A stretch of DNA of 64,000 bases from Pseudaeromonas sp963677375 (GTDB lineage: Bacteria; Pseudomonadota; Gammaproteobacteria; Enterobacterales; Aeromonadaceae), in NCBI GenBank assembly GCA_963677375.2, contig CAXXIF010000009.1, positions 62,001-126,000 of the forward strand, written 5' to 3'. This document shows positions 31,636-40,697 of this stretch, piece by piece. The position numbers and the translations under genes were made by a program. The number at the start of each line of letters is the position of its first letter. The stretch's first letter is position 1. The notes beneath the pieces were generated by a model. It had not been told where the DNA came from. It was given only the letters and a program-made list of their open reading frames with translations, and did no database searches.

Positions 31636-32757
31636 GTGTACCGAGTTTTTGTCTTATTACTAGGCTGCTGTGGCCTGCTAGCTCTGTGGCTGGAATTATC
31701 ACTACCGGCAGTGCTTTTGATCGCGTCTGGATTGGTATTACAGGCTATCGAGCTGATTCGTTCGGTTGTGCGGGAGCGTCAAGCCGCAGCCCAGTCCAGT
31801 GTCGAGGTTGCTAGCGAGATCTCCCAGAGTCATCACACCGACCCTGATCCGTTGCTGGTTCAAATGCCTGCGGTTTTAGATGCGTGGAAGCGACAAATCG
31901 ATGTGGTTGGTGACTTGGTCCGCAGCAATATTGAAGCCTTGCTGTCCCCTTTTTCACTCTTGATGGGGCGGATCCAGGAAGAAAATCAAACCAGCGAAAA
32001 CCTGTTTGGCGCTGGACACAATGGTCACTCTATTGCGCAAGTTCTTGAAGAAACTACTCGATCTTTGGCCTGCGTTATTGCCGCATTTGATGGTGCCCGT
32101 AGCTATAAGTCTCAGCTTCAGCAGACAATTACAGAGCTGAGCAACTACATGTTAGAGCTGAAAAATATGGCGGGTTCAGTACAAAAACTAGCGAGTCAAA
32201 CTAATTTATTGGCTCTGAATGCGGCCATAGAGGCCGCTCGCGCCGGGGAAGCGGGGCGGGGTTTCGCGGTAGTTGCAGATGAGGTTCGTACCTTGTCCGG
32301 GCAGTCCGGTGAAACCGGGAGGGACATAGCGAAGAAAGTTGAAGCCGTTACTCAAGCTATCCAAGCCACAATTGATGCGGCAGACAATCTGGTTCGTACT
32401 GATGATACCAACCTTTCTTTACTCGATCAGGCCGTCACAACCGTGACGCAACGTTTGGGACTGGAAATAAATGAGCTCCATGATGCCGGAAGTCGACTTC
32501 ATTTGCTGTCTCAGGAGAGCGCCTCCGCGATCAGTCATATCATTGTTAAATTGCAGTTTCAGGATCGAGTTAGTCAAATTCTGGAGCACGTGCAAAGCGA
32601 CCTAGATGAAATCCGTAACATCATGCTCGAAGAACTTAGTAGTGATTTTAATTTACAACATTGGGAACAGCGTTTCCGCCAACGCTTTACTACAGACGAA
32701 GAACATCAGGGAAGAATTAATACGCAAGTAGAAAGTGACTCTGTAACATTTTTCTAG
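31636..32757 (+). CDS. Methyl-accepting chemotaxis protein without periplasmic sensor
   Basis: 373 residues. Two closely spaced N-terminal hydrophobic segments (about 3-20 and 22-42) leave almost no periplasmic domain. A long cytoplasmic helical region follows; the receptor hairpin tip is LASQTNLLALNAAIEAARAGEAGRGFAVVADEVRTL (about 190-225). No HAMP domain and no C-terminal CheR-tethering pentapeptide. GTG start at 31636 with CGGAGG five bases upstream. It is the first gene of an accessory chemotaxis operon and probably reads an internal or membrane state, or a partner protein. Confidence 0.85.
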   Translation: MYRVFVLLLGCCGLLALWLELSLPAVLLIASGLVLQAIELIRSVVRERQAAAQSSVEVASEISQSHHTDPDPLLVQMPAVLDAWKRQIDVVGDLVRSNIEALLSPFSLLMGRIQEENQTSENLFGAGHNGHSIAQVLEETTRSLACVIAAFDGARSYKSQLQQTITELSNYMLELKNMAGSVQKLASQTNLLALNAAIEAARAGEAGRGFAVVADEVRTLSGQSGETGRDIAKKVEAVTQAIQATIDAADNLVRTDDTNLSLLDQAVTTVTQRLGLEINELHDAGSRLHLLSQESASAISHIIVKLQFQDRVSQILEHVQSDLDEIRNIMLEELSSDFNLQHWEQRFRQRFTTDEEHQGRINTQVESDSVTFF

Positions 32758-32767
32758 GAGGCGTTTC

Positions 32768-33133
32768 ATGAGTAAAACGATATTAATCATCGATGATTCC
32801 TTATCTATTCGTCAATTGGTTAGAGCGGCGTTGACCTCTGTCGGGTATAGCGTAATCGATGCCTGCGATGGAAAGGATGCATTAAATAAATTGGTTGGAC
32901 AGCGAGTGAATTTAATTATCAGCGATGTCAATATGCCAAATATGGATGGAATTACTTTTTTGAAGACCCTGAAAACTAAGCCTGAGCATAAGTTCACACC
33001 AGTGGTTATGTTGACGACAGAAAGTCAGGACTCGAAAAAAAAAGAGGGGCAAGCAGCAGGAGCAAGAGCTTGGATCATTAAACCGTTTCAACCGCCACAA
33101 TTATTATCGGCTGTTGAAAAGTTGATTCTTTGA
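32768..33133 (+). CDS. cheY: CheY-like response regulator
   Basis: 121-residue single receiver domain: acidic pair D9-D10, phospho-acceptor D53 (NLIISDVNMP), T in MLTTESQD, and the lysine of WIIKPF. 10 bp after the receptor gene, GGAGG ribosome site. No output domain, so it acts by protein contact, either on a flagellar motor switch or, given the STAS protein next door, another target. The operon has no cheZ. Confidence 0.9.
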   Translation: MSKTILIIDDSLSIRQLVRAALTSVGYSVIDACDGKDALNKLVGQRVNLIISDVNMPNMDGITFLKTLKTKPEHKFTPVVMLTTESQDSKKKEGQAAGARAWIIKPFQPPQLLSAVEKLIL

Positions 33134-33153
33134 TCTTTGATGGAGGTGGCCAC

Positions 33154-33459
33154 ATGATGCAGCTGCGTAAGGACGAGACATGTCTATTCGCGAGAATGAA
33201 TGGTTCCCTGACAATATATGAAGTTGCTGAATTTCAGAAACAAATAACAGAATATTGGCCTGTGGATGATGAGCTGGTTATCGACTTGTCTGATGTTTCT
33301 GAGATTGATACGGCCGGACTGCAATGGCTGCTAGCGTTGCGTAAAAGTTTAGGGGAAAAACTAGTTTTGAAAAATCATTCAAATCCTGTCATCGAGCTGT
33401 TGGACCTATACCAAGTGGCTTCTGTCTTTGGCGATGTAATCGTGCTGTCAGAACACTAA
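33154..33459 (+). CDS. STAS-domain protein of the chemotaxis operon
   Basis: 101 residues. STAS/anti-anti-sigma fold: LVIDLSDVSEIDTAGLQWLLAL, where D52-T53-A54-G55 is the position phosphorylated in SpoIIAA-like proteins (here Thr for the usual Ser). The start ATG at 33154 is set by GGAGG at 33142-33146; a longer frame from within cheY lacks a site. No anti-sigma kinase or phosphatase gene is in the operon. STAS proteins occur in some accessory chemosensory operons, where they may link CheA output to a switch that is not the flagellum. Confidence 0.85.
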   Translation: MMQLRKDETCLFARMNGSLTIYEVAEFQKQITEYWPVDDELVIDLSDVSEIDTAGLQWLLALRKSLGEKLVLKNHSNPVIELLDLYQVASVFGDVIVLSEH

Positions 33460-33471
33460 AAAGGAGCCGTT

Positions 33472-35640
33472 ATGTTCAGTCAAGAACAGTGGGACCAGTT
33501 GTTGGCTAATTTCCTGGAAGAAGCAAAAGATTTGATTCAACAGGCGGAAACAGCATTGCTCGCTCTGGATAATGGTGAGGAAGATACCGAGCTACTTAAT
33601 GGTTTATTTCGTGCCATTCATACCCTAAAAGGTTCTGCCGGGCTTTTCTCCCTTGATGATTTTGTGGCTTTTACTCATCATCAGGAAAGTCTTATAATGC
33701 AAGTGCGTGACCAAAGTGGAGTTTTAAATCGGCAGCAAATATCTGCTTTATTATCAGGGTTAGATGTTCTAAGTAATGAAATTGAACTCCTTACCACAGG
33801 GGCTGCACCATCTCCCTTGGTTCAACAGCATTCAGCTCAATTTTCGTTGCTGCAGTCTTTAGTTTCCAGCACATCGCAGGCTACACCCGCAGTCATTGAG
33901 CCAGCGTTTTCAAAAGTAGAACGAGATAGTCGTTCTCTCTGTGCTGCTAGCTGGCATATTTCCTTGCGGTTTGATGCTAATTTATTTGAGTTCGGTTTCG
34001 ATCCCGCATCATTCCTTCGTTATCTCTGTAAATTAGGCTCTATTAGTCATATTCAACTCATTCAAACCGGCCTGCCTGACTGGTCAGAATTCCTCGCTGA
34101 ACAATGTTATATCGGTATCGAGGTTGATCTTCTTACCCAAGCCGGTAAAAGTGAAATAGAAGAAGTTTTTGAATTCATTCAAGAGCTTGCGCAAATACGG
34201 ATTTTACCCCCAGAAAGCAGGACTCAAGATTATCTACAGCTAATTGCGGATCTTCCGGAAGATAAAGAATTATTAGGAGAGATTCTGATCCAGAGTGGGT
34301 TGCTGACTGAGCATGAATTGAAACAAGGCCTAATACTACAAGCTGAACACCCAGAAAAAGCTCGCTTGGGTCAATTGTTAGTGGATGAGGGAATTGTTCC
34401 TCCTGCCATGGTAAATCAAGCACTACAAAAGCAAATTCAGATTAGAGAGAAACGACATGCGGATAGTGCATTTATTAAGGTTTCTGCCCAGAAACTAGAT
34501 GAGTTAATTAATCTGGTGGGTGAATTAGTTATTGCATCTGCTGGCGGAGAGATGTTAGCCAGAAGTAAAGCAGATCGTGAATTACTCGCTTCTGTGGCCG
34601 CAATTAATCGACATGTGGAACAAATTCGTGAATCGGCACTGCGGTTGCGTATGGTAGAAATTGGTGAAACATTCATACGTTTTCAACGTCTTGTCCGTGA
34701 TGCTAGTCAAGAGCTGGGTAAGTCAATCACATTAACTATCGATGGCGCGGAAACTGAACTCGATAAGTCTGTGGTTGAGCGGATCAGTGAGCCGTTAACC
34801 CATCTAGTTCGTAACGCTGTAGACCATGGCATAGAAACCGGCGAACAGCGAGTTGCCCAAGGTAAACCGAGCCAAGGACATATTCGGCTCAATGCCTACC
34901 ATGAGTCTGGAAGCATTGTTATTGAAGTTCATGACGATGGGCGGGGTCTTGATGCGGAGCGCATTCGGCAAAAGGCAATAGCCAAGGGACTTATTGATAA
35001 AAACACTCTGCTCGATGAGCAATCTTTATATCAGCTTATTTTTGAGCCGGGTTTTTCGACGGCAGACTGTGTGAGTAATCTTTCCGGCCGAGGGGTCGGA
35101 ATGGATGTTGTGCGCCGAAATGTTGAAGCTTTGCGCGGAACCATAGAATTAAATTCAAAACCAGGTGCTGGATGTTGCGTGCAAATCAGATTGCCTCTGA
35201 CACTGGCTATCATAGATGGTTTTTTGGTCAGCGTTGGTGATACGCCTCTTGTCATTCCACTTGATATGGTTACCGAGTGTCTTGAGGCTACACATCTGGA
35301 AGAAAGTGTTGCATACGACTATCGAGAATTAAGAGGTCGGCCCTTACCTATTATTCATTTGCGACATCATTTCTCTATTCCTGGGAATCACTCGAAACGT
35401 CAAAATATAGTAGTGGTTAGCCATGGAAAACAACAGCTTGGATTGATTGTTGATCAATTGCTCGGTGAGCAGCAAATTGTAATTAAACCGCTTGGTACAC
35501 TATTTTCACAATTAAAAGATATTAGCGGATCAAGTATTTTGGGATCTGGGCAGGTGGCTCTTATTCTGGATATCCAAGGGATGTTGCAAAAAATGCGTGA
35601 GCAAACAGACTCTGCATCAAACGTATACCTTGCCTCATAA
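33472..35640 (+). CDS. cheA: Chemotaxis histidine kinase CheA
   Basis: 722 residues. HPt domain 1-110 with phospho-acceptor H50 (AIHTLKGSAG). A CheA P2-like beta domain is at about 160-240. An insert at about 255-330 (LGEILIQSGLLTEHELKQGL, RLGQLLVDEGIVPPAMVNQAL) has two helical repeats like those of MshE/GspE N-terminal domains. Then dimerisation (AQKLDELINLVGELVIA), ATPase (LVRNAVDHGIE N-box, HDDGRGLD G1, GRGVGMDVVRRNVEALRG) and a CheW-like domain (about 590-720). Kinase for the CheY and CheB of this operon. The gene is AT-rich compared with flanking chromosomal genes. Confidence 0.92.
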   Translation: MFSQEQWDQLLANFLEEAKDLIQQAETALLALDNGEEDTELLNGLFRAIHTLKGSAGLFSLDDFVAFTHHQESLIMQVRDQSGVLNRQQISALLSGLDVLSNEIELLTTGAAPSPLVQQHSAQFSLLQSLVSSTSQATPAVIEPAFSKVERDSRSLCAASWHISLRFDANLFEFGFDPASFLRYLCKLGSISHIQLIQTGLPDWSEFLAEQCYIGIEVDLLTQAGKSEIEEVFEFIQELAQIRILPPESRTQDYLQLIADLPEDKELLGEILIQSGLLTEHELKQGLILQAEHPEKARLGQLLVDEGIVPPAMVNQALQKQIQIREKRHADSAFIKVSAQKLDELINLVGELVIASAGGEMLARSKADRELLASVAAINRHVEQIRESALRLRMVEIGETFIRFQRLVRDASQELGKSITLTIDGAETELDKSVVERISEPLTHLVRNAVDHGIETGEQRVAQGKPSQGHIRLNAYHESGSIVIEVHDDGRGLDAERIRQKAIAKGLIDKNTLLDEQSLYQLIFEPGFSTADCVSNLSGRGVGMDVVRRNVEALRGTIELNSKPGAGCCVQIRLPLTLAIIDGFLVSVGDTPLVIPLDMVTECLEATHLEESVAYDYRELRGRPLPIIHLRHHFSIPGNHSKRQNIVVVSHGKQQLGLIVDQLLGEQQIVIKPLGTLFSQLKDISGSSILGSGQVALILDIQGMLQKMREQTDSASNVYLAS

Positions 35641-35665
35641 AGTTAATAGAGTACGGGAGAGTGCC

Positions 35666-37315
35666 ATGAATTTAATTAGACAGATGAAGTTAAGAACAAT
35701 GCTTATTATGGCTTTTGTTCTAATGTCGGTTGTCGCAGGTGTGGTCGGCTTTGTCGGCTATACCAATATGCTAGAAATTAATAATTTATCGACGACCATT
35801 TATGAAAAAGATTTAATGGGGCTGGAGGCTGCCAGTGAGGTTCGCAGCAACTTTATCGGTATTGGTCGTTCTGCTCGAGGTATGATGTTGGCGGATACGG
35901 AAGAAAAACGACAACAGAGTCTGCAGCAAACACTTAATTATGCTGCAGAGGTTGAAAAGGGTATTGCAGCTGCGCGGACACGATTCACCTCGCAAGAGGG
36001 GGCTGCGCTATTTGCAGAATATGACCGTATCTGGCCTGCGTATAAAGCCGGTCTCGAACATCTAATCGCCTTGATCCAAGCTGAACCTTTGAAGCCTAGT
36101 ACCCCGGCGAGCCAATATTATGGTGGCGAATACGCACCTATTGTTCAGGGGGTTATGGACCAAGTGACAAATATTGTTAAGCAAAAAGTAACTCGTGCGG
36201 GTGAGCGCGCTCAAGCCGCTTCCGATCTGTATGCCCGTAGTAGTCAACTGATGTTTCTCGCTATTGGAATCGGCGTAGCCCTAGGTATCGGCATGGGGTT
36301 ATTCATCTCATCCCGGATTGTTCGGCAACTAGGCGGCGAGCCTGACTATGCGGTGGATATTACCCGCAAAGTTGCGGCCGGAGAGTTGGGGCTGATTATT
36401 CAAGTTGATGAGGCGAATAAAAGCTCTCTGCTTTATGCCATTAAAGATATGGTCGACAAATTAGGGCATACCATCCGTGAAGTTCGCACCTCGGCTGATG
36501 CGTTGTCCAGTGCCGCAGAGCAGGTCAGTGCGACGTCACAGGCTTTGAGCCAAGGAGCCAGCGAACAAGCTGCTAGTGTTGAAGAAACTTCTGCCTCCAT
36601 GGAGCAAATGTCTGCCTCCATTGCACAAAATACTGATAGTGCCAAGGTAACCAATGGTATTTCATCAAAAGCAGCAAACGACGCTTTGCGGGGAGGGCAG
36701 GCGGTGAAAGAAACGGTCAATGCTATGAAACAAATTGCCAGTAAAATCAGCATCATTGACGACATTGCATATCAGACTAATTTATTGGCACTAAACGCCG
36801 CAATTGAAGCTGCTCGAGCTGGTGACCATGGAAAAGGCTTTGCCGTGGTTGCGGCAGAAGTTAGAAAACTGGCTGAACGCAGTCAAGTTGCGGCTCAGGA
36901 AATAGGTGAGGTTGCCACCAACAGTGTTTCATTAGCCGAACAGGCGGGGACTCTTTTTGATCAATTAGTCCCTGACATCCAGCGAACCTCGGATTTGGTC
37001 CAGGAAATCACAGCTGCATCCCAGGAGCAGACGACTGGGGTAAGCCAAATCAATGTAGCGATGAACCAGCTCAACCAAATAACACAGCAAAGCGCTTCTT
37101 CATCCGAAGAGCTGGCCGCCACATCCGAGGAGATGAATGCGCAAGCTGCCCAGTTAACAGAGTTAATCGGGTACTTCAAAGTTTCGGATAATGGTTCTCA
37201 CCTCTCGTCCAGAACTAAACCTGCAGCGAGTTCACTCACTCGTATTAATAGCAAAACAGTAATGTCATCGCAGCTGAATTCCGATCCTGGTGATGGCCAT
37301 TTTGTGCAGTTCTAG
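35666..37315 (+). CDS. Methyl-accepting chemotaxis protein, transmembrane
   Basis: 549 residues. Membrane segment at about 11-33, a periplasmic helical bundle at about 34-190, a second segment at about 195-217, HAMP-like region (about 218-275, with RIVRQLGGEPDYAVDI) and a cytoplasmic methyl-accepting domain whose tip is IDDIAYQTNLLALNAAIEAARAGDHGKGFAVVAAEVRKLAERS. The periplasmic domain resembles the four-helix-bundle type sensors. ATG 35666 with GGGAGAG upstream is preferred to a frame overlapping cheA. Second receptor of the operon; no C-terminal pentapeptide seen. Confidence 0.92.
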   Translation: MNLIRQMKLRTMLIMAFVLMSVVAGVVGFVGYTNMLEINNLSTTIYEKDLMGLEAASEVRSNFIGIGRSARGMMLADTEEKRQQSLQQTLNYAAEVEKGIAAARTRFTSQEGAALFAEYDRIWPAYKAGLEHLIALIQAEPLKPSTPASQYYGGEYAPIVQGVMDQVTNIVKQKVTRAGERAQAASDLYARSSQLMFLAIGIGVALGIGMGLFISSRIVRQLGGEPDYAVDITRKVAAGELGLIIQVDEANKSSLLYAIKDMVDKLGHTIREVRTSADALSSAAEQVSATSQALSQGASEQAASVEETSASMEQMSASIAQNTDSAKVTNGISSKAANDALRGGQAVKETVNAMKQIASKISIIDDIAYQTNLLALNAAIEAARAGDHGKGFAVVAAEVRKLAERSQVAAQEIGEVATNSVSLAEQAGTLFDQLVPDIQRTSDLVQEITAASQEQTTGVSQINVAMNQLNQITQQSASSSEELAATSEEMNAQAAQLTELIGYFKVSDNGSHLSSRTKPAASSLTRINSKTVMSSQLNSDPGDGHFVQF

Positions 37316-37327
37316 GGGGAGTATCAC

Positions 37328-37855
37328 ATGAATGATGTTATAGCATTATCCTCTGGCGGTGATATTCAGGATCGAGGCGCGGGTCAAAATCTATCTTTTC
37401 ATTGTATGAACGTGGCCTTGGCACTACCGATATATCGCGTTAGAGAAATCATAGAGTATGGCCATTTGACGGCTGTTCCTATGATGCCAAGTTATGTTCT
37501 CGGCGTTATCAATCTCAGAGGTAATGTGGTTCCTGTCGTCGATCTATCTGCTCGATTCGGTGCCGGTGCTACCGTATTGGGACGGCGGACTTGCATCATC
37601 ATTCTGGAGTTATCCCATGCAGATGGCCTTCATCTTGTCGGCTTGGTGGTCGATGCTGTTGATGAAGTTCTTGATATTGAACTCTCTCAGATTGAGCCAC
37701 CGCCAAGTTTTGGCACGGCTATCCGGAGTGATTTTATTTTGGGCATGGCACGGCGTGATCAAGGCTTTTTGATCATTCTAAAGGTTGATCGATTGCTGGA
37801 TCTTGAAGAGCTGTTACCAGCTACGGATATACCTGATGCCGTGATGACGGGATAA
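37328..37855 (+). CDS. cheW: Chemotaxis coupling protein CheW
   Basis: 175 residues. CheW beta-barrel: FHCMNVALALPIYRVREIIEY, the LGVINLRGNVVPVVDLSARFG signature (about 60-80), and VGLVVDAVDEVLDIELSQIEPPP. It couples the receptors to CheA. GGGGGAG ribosome site, 12 bp after the receptor gene, and 3 bp before cheR. Confidence 0.92.
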   Translation: MNDVIALSSGGDIQDRGAGQNLSFHCMNVALALPIYRVREIIEYGHLTAVPMMPSYVLGVINLRGNVVPVVDLSARFGAGATVLGRRTCIIILELSHADGLHLVGLVVDAVDEVLDIELSQIEPPPSFGTAIRSDFILGMARRDQGFLIILKVDRLLDLEELLPATDIPDAVMTG

Positions 37856-37858
37856 ATT

Positions 37859-38674
37859 ATGGACTTGCCACAACTGAGCGATATTGAATTTTGCCAAGTG
37901 CAAAAATTGATGCAGCAAGTATCGGGCATCGTGATGGCTAGCCATAAGAAGCAGCTCGTCGCGGGACGGTTGATGAAACGTCTCAAGGCGCTTGGTTTTC
38001 CATCTTTCAGTGAATATGTGGCATTTCTAGAGGACCCGCGACAACAGGATGAAAGGAGATTGGCGGTTGATTTACTGACGACCAATGAGACATTTTTTTT
38101 CCGAGAGGAGGCGCATTTCCATTTTTTAAAGGCCGTAATTTCGGACTTCGATTCTAGTCAACTCACTATATGGAGTGCCGCCTGTTCTTCAGGCGAAGAG
38201 GTGTACTCCATCAGCATGTTGCTGCATGACCTATTGCCCGGTCATCCGGCCTGGACTCTCATTGGCTCTGACTTATGTCGCCATGCGCTGGATACAGCCA
38301 AACAAGGGATATATCCAATGAGTCGAGCAAGATCAATTCCGGTTGAGTTACTCAAGCGCTACTGCCTCAAGGGCATTGGTGAATTTGAAGGTCTATTGCA
38401 GATCAAACAGGAAGTACGTAATCGCGTTAGCTTTCGTTGTATCAATTTGAATGTCGCATTACCTGCGGACTTGCCATTATTTGATATGATTTTTTTACGT
38501 AATATATTGATTTACTTCGATTCAGAAGGGAAGAAGTCCATCGTTACGCGAGTTTTATCCCGATTGAAACCAGGTGGTTTTCTCTTTATTGGGCATTCCG
38601 AAAGTTTATACGGGCTTGGTCTGCCAGTGACTTCATGTGGTTCCGCCGTGTATTACCACGAGCCGTCTGTATGA
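37859..38674 (+). CDS. cheR: Chemotaxis protein methyltransferase CheR
   Basis: 271 residues. N-terminal helical domain (LMKRLKALGFPSFSEYVAFL, about 38-60) and a SAM-dependent methyltransferase domain: LLTTNETFFFREEAHF, WSAACSSGEEVYSISMLL, SFRCINLNV, FDMIFLRNILIYFD. It methylates glutamates of the receptors using S-adenosylmethionine. The stop overlaps the cheD start as ATGA at 38671-38674. Confidence 0.93.
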   Translation: MDLPQLSDIEFCQVQKLMQQVSGIVMASHKKQLVAGRLMKRLKALGFPSFSEYVAFLEDPRQQDERRLAVDLLTTNETFFFREEAHFHFLKAVISDFDSSQLTIWSAACSSGEEVYSISMLLHDLLPGHPAWTLIGSDLCRHALDTAKQGIYPMSRARSIPVELLKRYCLKGIGEFEGLLQIKQEVRNRVSFRCINLNVALPADLPLFDMIFLRNILIYFDSEGKKSIVTRVLSRLKPGGFLFIGHSESLYGLGLPVTSCGSAVYYHEPSV

Positions 38675-39157
38675 CTCTTTTTCTTGGTCCTGGTGGATAT
38701 TTTTTCGGCTCAGGAAGCGAGTCTATTTCTACGCTACTTGGGTCCTGTGTCTCATTGGTCGCCTGGCTACCTGCACATCAGATTTTATCCGTGAGTCATG
38801 TCATGTTGCCGAAGACCCCGGATGATGAAACAAAAAGTCTGCGTTATGGCGACGCTATGCTTGAGCGTTGGTTAACCGATGTACGGCGCCTGGGTATCCA
38901 AAAGCAAGATTTTCAGCTTGCACTTTTTGGGGGGTAGCACGCGTTTTTATTCTGCCGAAGAGTTTAAACAGAGTGTGGGATATAAGAATATTGTTTATTT
39001 TCGCCAAGAACTCCAGAGACTGGGGTTGACGTTGAGATGTGAACAAACTGGCGGCCACTTCCATCGTAAATTATTAGTCGATGCTCAGACGGGACGTTTT
39101 TGGTTGCAGTACTTGGGTGATCCAATGTGTTCGGATTATCAGGAGGGCTCATGGTAG
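38671..39157 (+). pseudogene. cheD: Chemoreceptor glutamine deamidase CheD, frameshifted in a G-run
   Basis: Frame one from ATG 38671 gives the CheD start MTLFLGPGGYFFGSGSESI with the catalytic cysteine (LLGSCVSLVAW) and histidine (SVSHVMLP), ending at a TAG (38935-38937) after ALFGG. Another frame continues at once with STRFYSAEEFKQSVGYKNIVYF and ends at 39157. The joint is a run of six G (38929-38934); five G would give FGGSTRFYSA and an intact protein of about 161 residues. The gene ends 7 bases inside cheB. Either a homopolymer sequencing error or a slippage/phase-variation site. Confidence 0.85.
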
Positions 39158-40221
39158 CTAAGACTCGAGTGTTTGTGGTGGATGATTCAGCCTTAGTCCG
39201 ACAATTTATGTCTGAGGTTATACAGGGACAGCCGGATTTTCAGCTGCTTGGATCTGCAGCCGACCCAGTAAGTGCTATGCCGAAACTTGAGCAACAGTGG
39301 CCTGATGTGATCTTGCTTGATATGGAAATGCCTAGGATGGATGGGCTAACCTTTTTACGCCAATTAATGACCTCTCATCCTACCCCTGTCGTCATCTGTT
39401 CATCGTTAACGGAAGCAGGCGCCACACTGACTCTGGATGCGTTGGCTGCGGGAGCTGTGGCTGTCTTTGCAAAAGCTAAATTGGGCGTACGACAACATCT
39501 TGAAGGAATTGCGAATGAGTTGGTTCGCGCTATCCGGGAAGCGGGTTCTGCTCATGTAAGCCAAGCCAGCGGGCTGGGGCCTATTCCTGGACTTACTAAA
39601 CATATACCTCCGTCCGCACTGCGTTCTTTCACGCATACAACAGACCGGATTGTGGCAATAGGTACCTCCACTGGTGGGACTATGGCATTGGAACGAGTCT
39701 TAAGTTCCTTGCCTCCCGATGCACCAGGGATCGTGATCGTTCAGCATATGCCAGAAAAATTTACCGCAGCTTTTGCCGAGCGATTGAATGGTTTGTGTGC
39801 GATTGAGGTTCGAGAGGCCAAGAATGGGGATCGGGTGCTCGATGGTGTTGCGCTGATTGCGCCTGGCGGATTGCATTTACAACTTAGCCGCTCTGGTGCG
39901 CATTATTGTGTGGAGGTGTTCGATGCGCCTCCTGTTAACCGACACAGGCCCTCAGTCGATGTTCTGTTTCGATCTGTAGCTAAAGCTGCTGGGCCGAACG
40001 CATTGGGAGTCATCATGACGGGTATGGGGGATGATGGCGCTAGAGGTTTGCTGGCTATGCGCGAGATGGGAGCCAAGACAATTGCTCAGGATGAAGCATC
40101 CTGCGTGGTATTCGGTATGCCAAAGGAAGCTATTCGAATGGGAGCCGCAGTGGATGTCCATCCATTGGCACAGATCCCCGATGAAATCATAATGTTTTCC
40201 CGGCAGGGCAAAACTTTATAA
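39151..40221 (+). CDS. cheB: Chemotaxis response regulator protein-glutamate methylesterase CheB
   Basis: 356 residues. Receiver domain (D11-D12, phospho-acceptor D57, about 1-125), linker, and methylesterase domain with the catalytic triad segments AIGTSTGGTMALERVL (Ser), IVQHMPEKFT (His) and MTGMGDDGARGL (Asp). It removes methyl groups from receptors and deamidates glutamines when phosphorylated by CheA. ATG 39151 with AGGAGGG upstream; overlaps cheD by 7 bases. Last gene of the operon; no obvious terminator follows. Confidence 0.93.
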   Translation: MVAKTRVFVVDDSALVRQFMSEVIQGQPDFQLLGSAADPVSAMPKLEQQWPDVILLDMEMPRMDGLTFLRQLMTSHPTPVVICSSLTEAGATLTLDALAAGAVAVFAKAKLGVRQHLEGIANELVRAIREAGSAHVSQASGLGPIPGLTKHIPPSALRSFTHTTDRIVAIGTSTGGTMALERVLSSLPPDAPGIVIVQHMPEKFTAAFAERLNGLCAIEVREAKNGDRVLDGVALIAPGGLHLQLSRSGAHYCVEVFDAPPVNRHRPSVDVLFRSVAKAAGPNALGVIMTGMGDDGARGLLAMREMGAKTIAQDEASCVVFGMPKEAIRMGAAVDVHPLAQIPDEIIMFSRQGKTL

Positions 40222-40697
40222 CATTGGCTACGACTGTGGCCTTGTCTTGTCGAGCTGGCTCCAGGTCTGGATCGTTTACCGCGACCCGGCATCCTCAATC
40301 CCGCTCTGGGCCACTCACAAACCCAGCATCTTGGGATAGTTATACTTCAGCAACTGCCTTTGCATTCCCTTTCTTAATATACAGGCGCGAATTGTTTTGG
40401 TTTCCGCCTGCAGCTTCCGCCGGATGATTTCAGTTCTTTAAACTGGCTAGCATTTAAGCGTTAATTGATTAGTCTACATTTTGTGTGAATTTCGGTCTAA
40501 GTGGTGAAAAATGCAGGTTTGAGTAGTTTTTTATTCCAGCGCAAGTGTTCCGGCCTACCGATCAAGTGGGTTGACAGCACTCAGCGAACTGTCCAAGATG
40601 TTTGGACATTTAGACGTCCAAACATCCGACGCAAATTAACTGCTCGGATGTTCGTGAATCCGGAGGCCGTCGCAGCGAATAGAAAAGGAGTACAGCC
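40222..40697. other. Intergenic region between cheB and metF
   Basis: 476 bases with no supported gene. The right part holds the metF promoter and MetJ boxes. The left part shows no clear terminator for the chemotaxis operon. Confidence 0.55.
40571..40627 (+). promoter_or_regulatory. metF promoter with four MetJ boxes
   Basis: Tandem 8-mers AGATGTTT, GGACATTT, AGACGTCC, AAACATCC (40596-40627) approximate the AGACGTCT met box, the third matching best. A TTGACA at 40571-40576 lies just upstream, so the boxes cover the -10 region. MetJ with S-adenosylmethionine would repress metF here. About 70 bp before the start codon. Confidence 0.88.
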
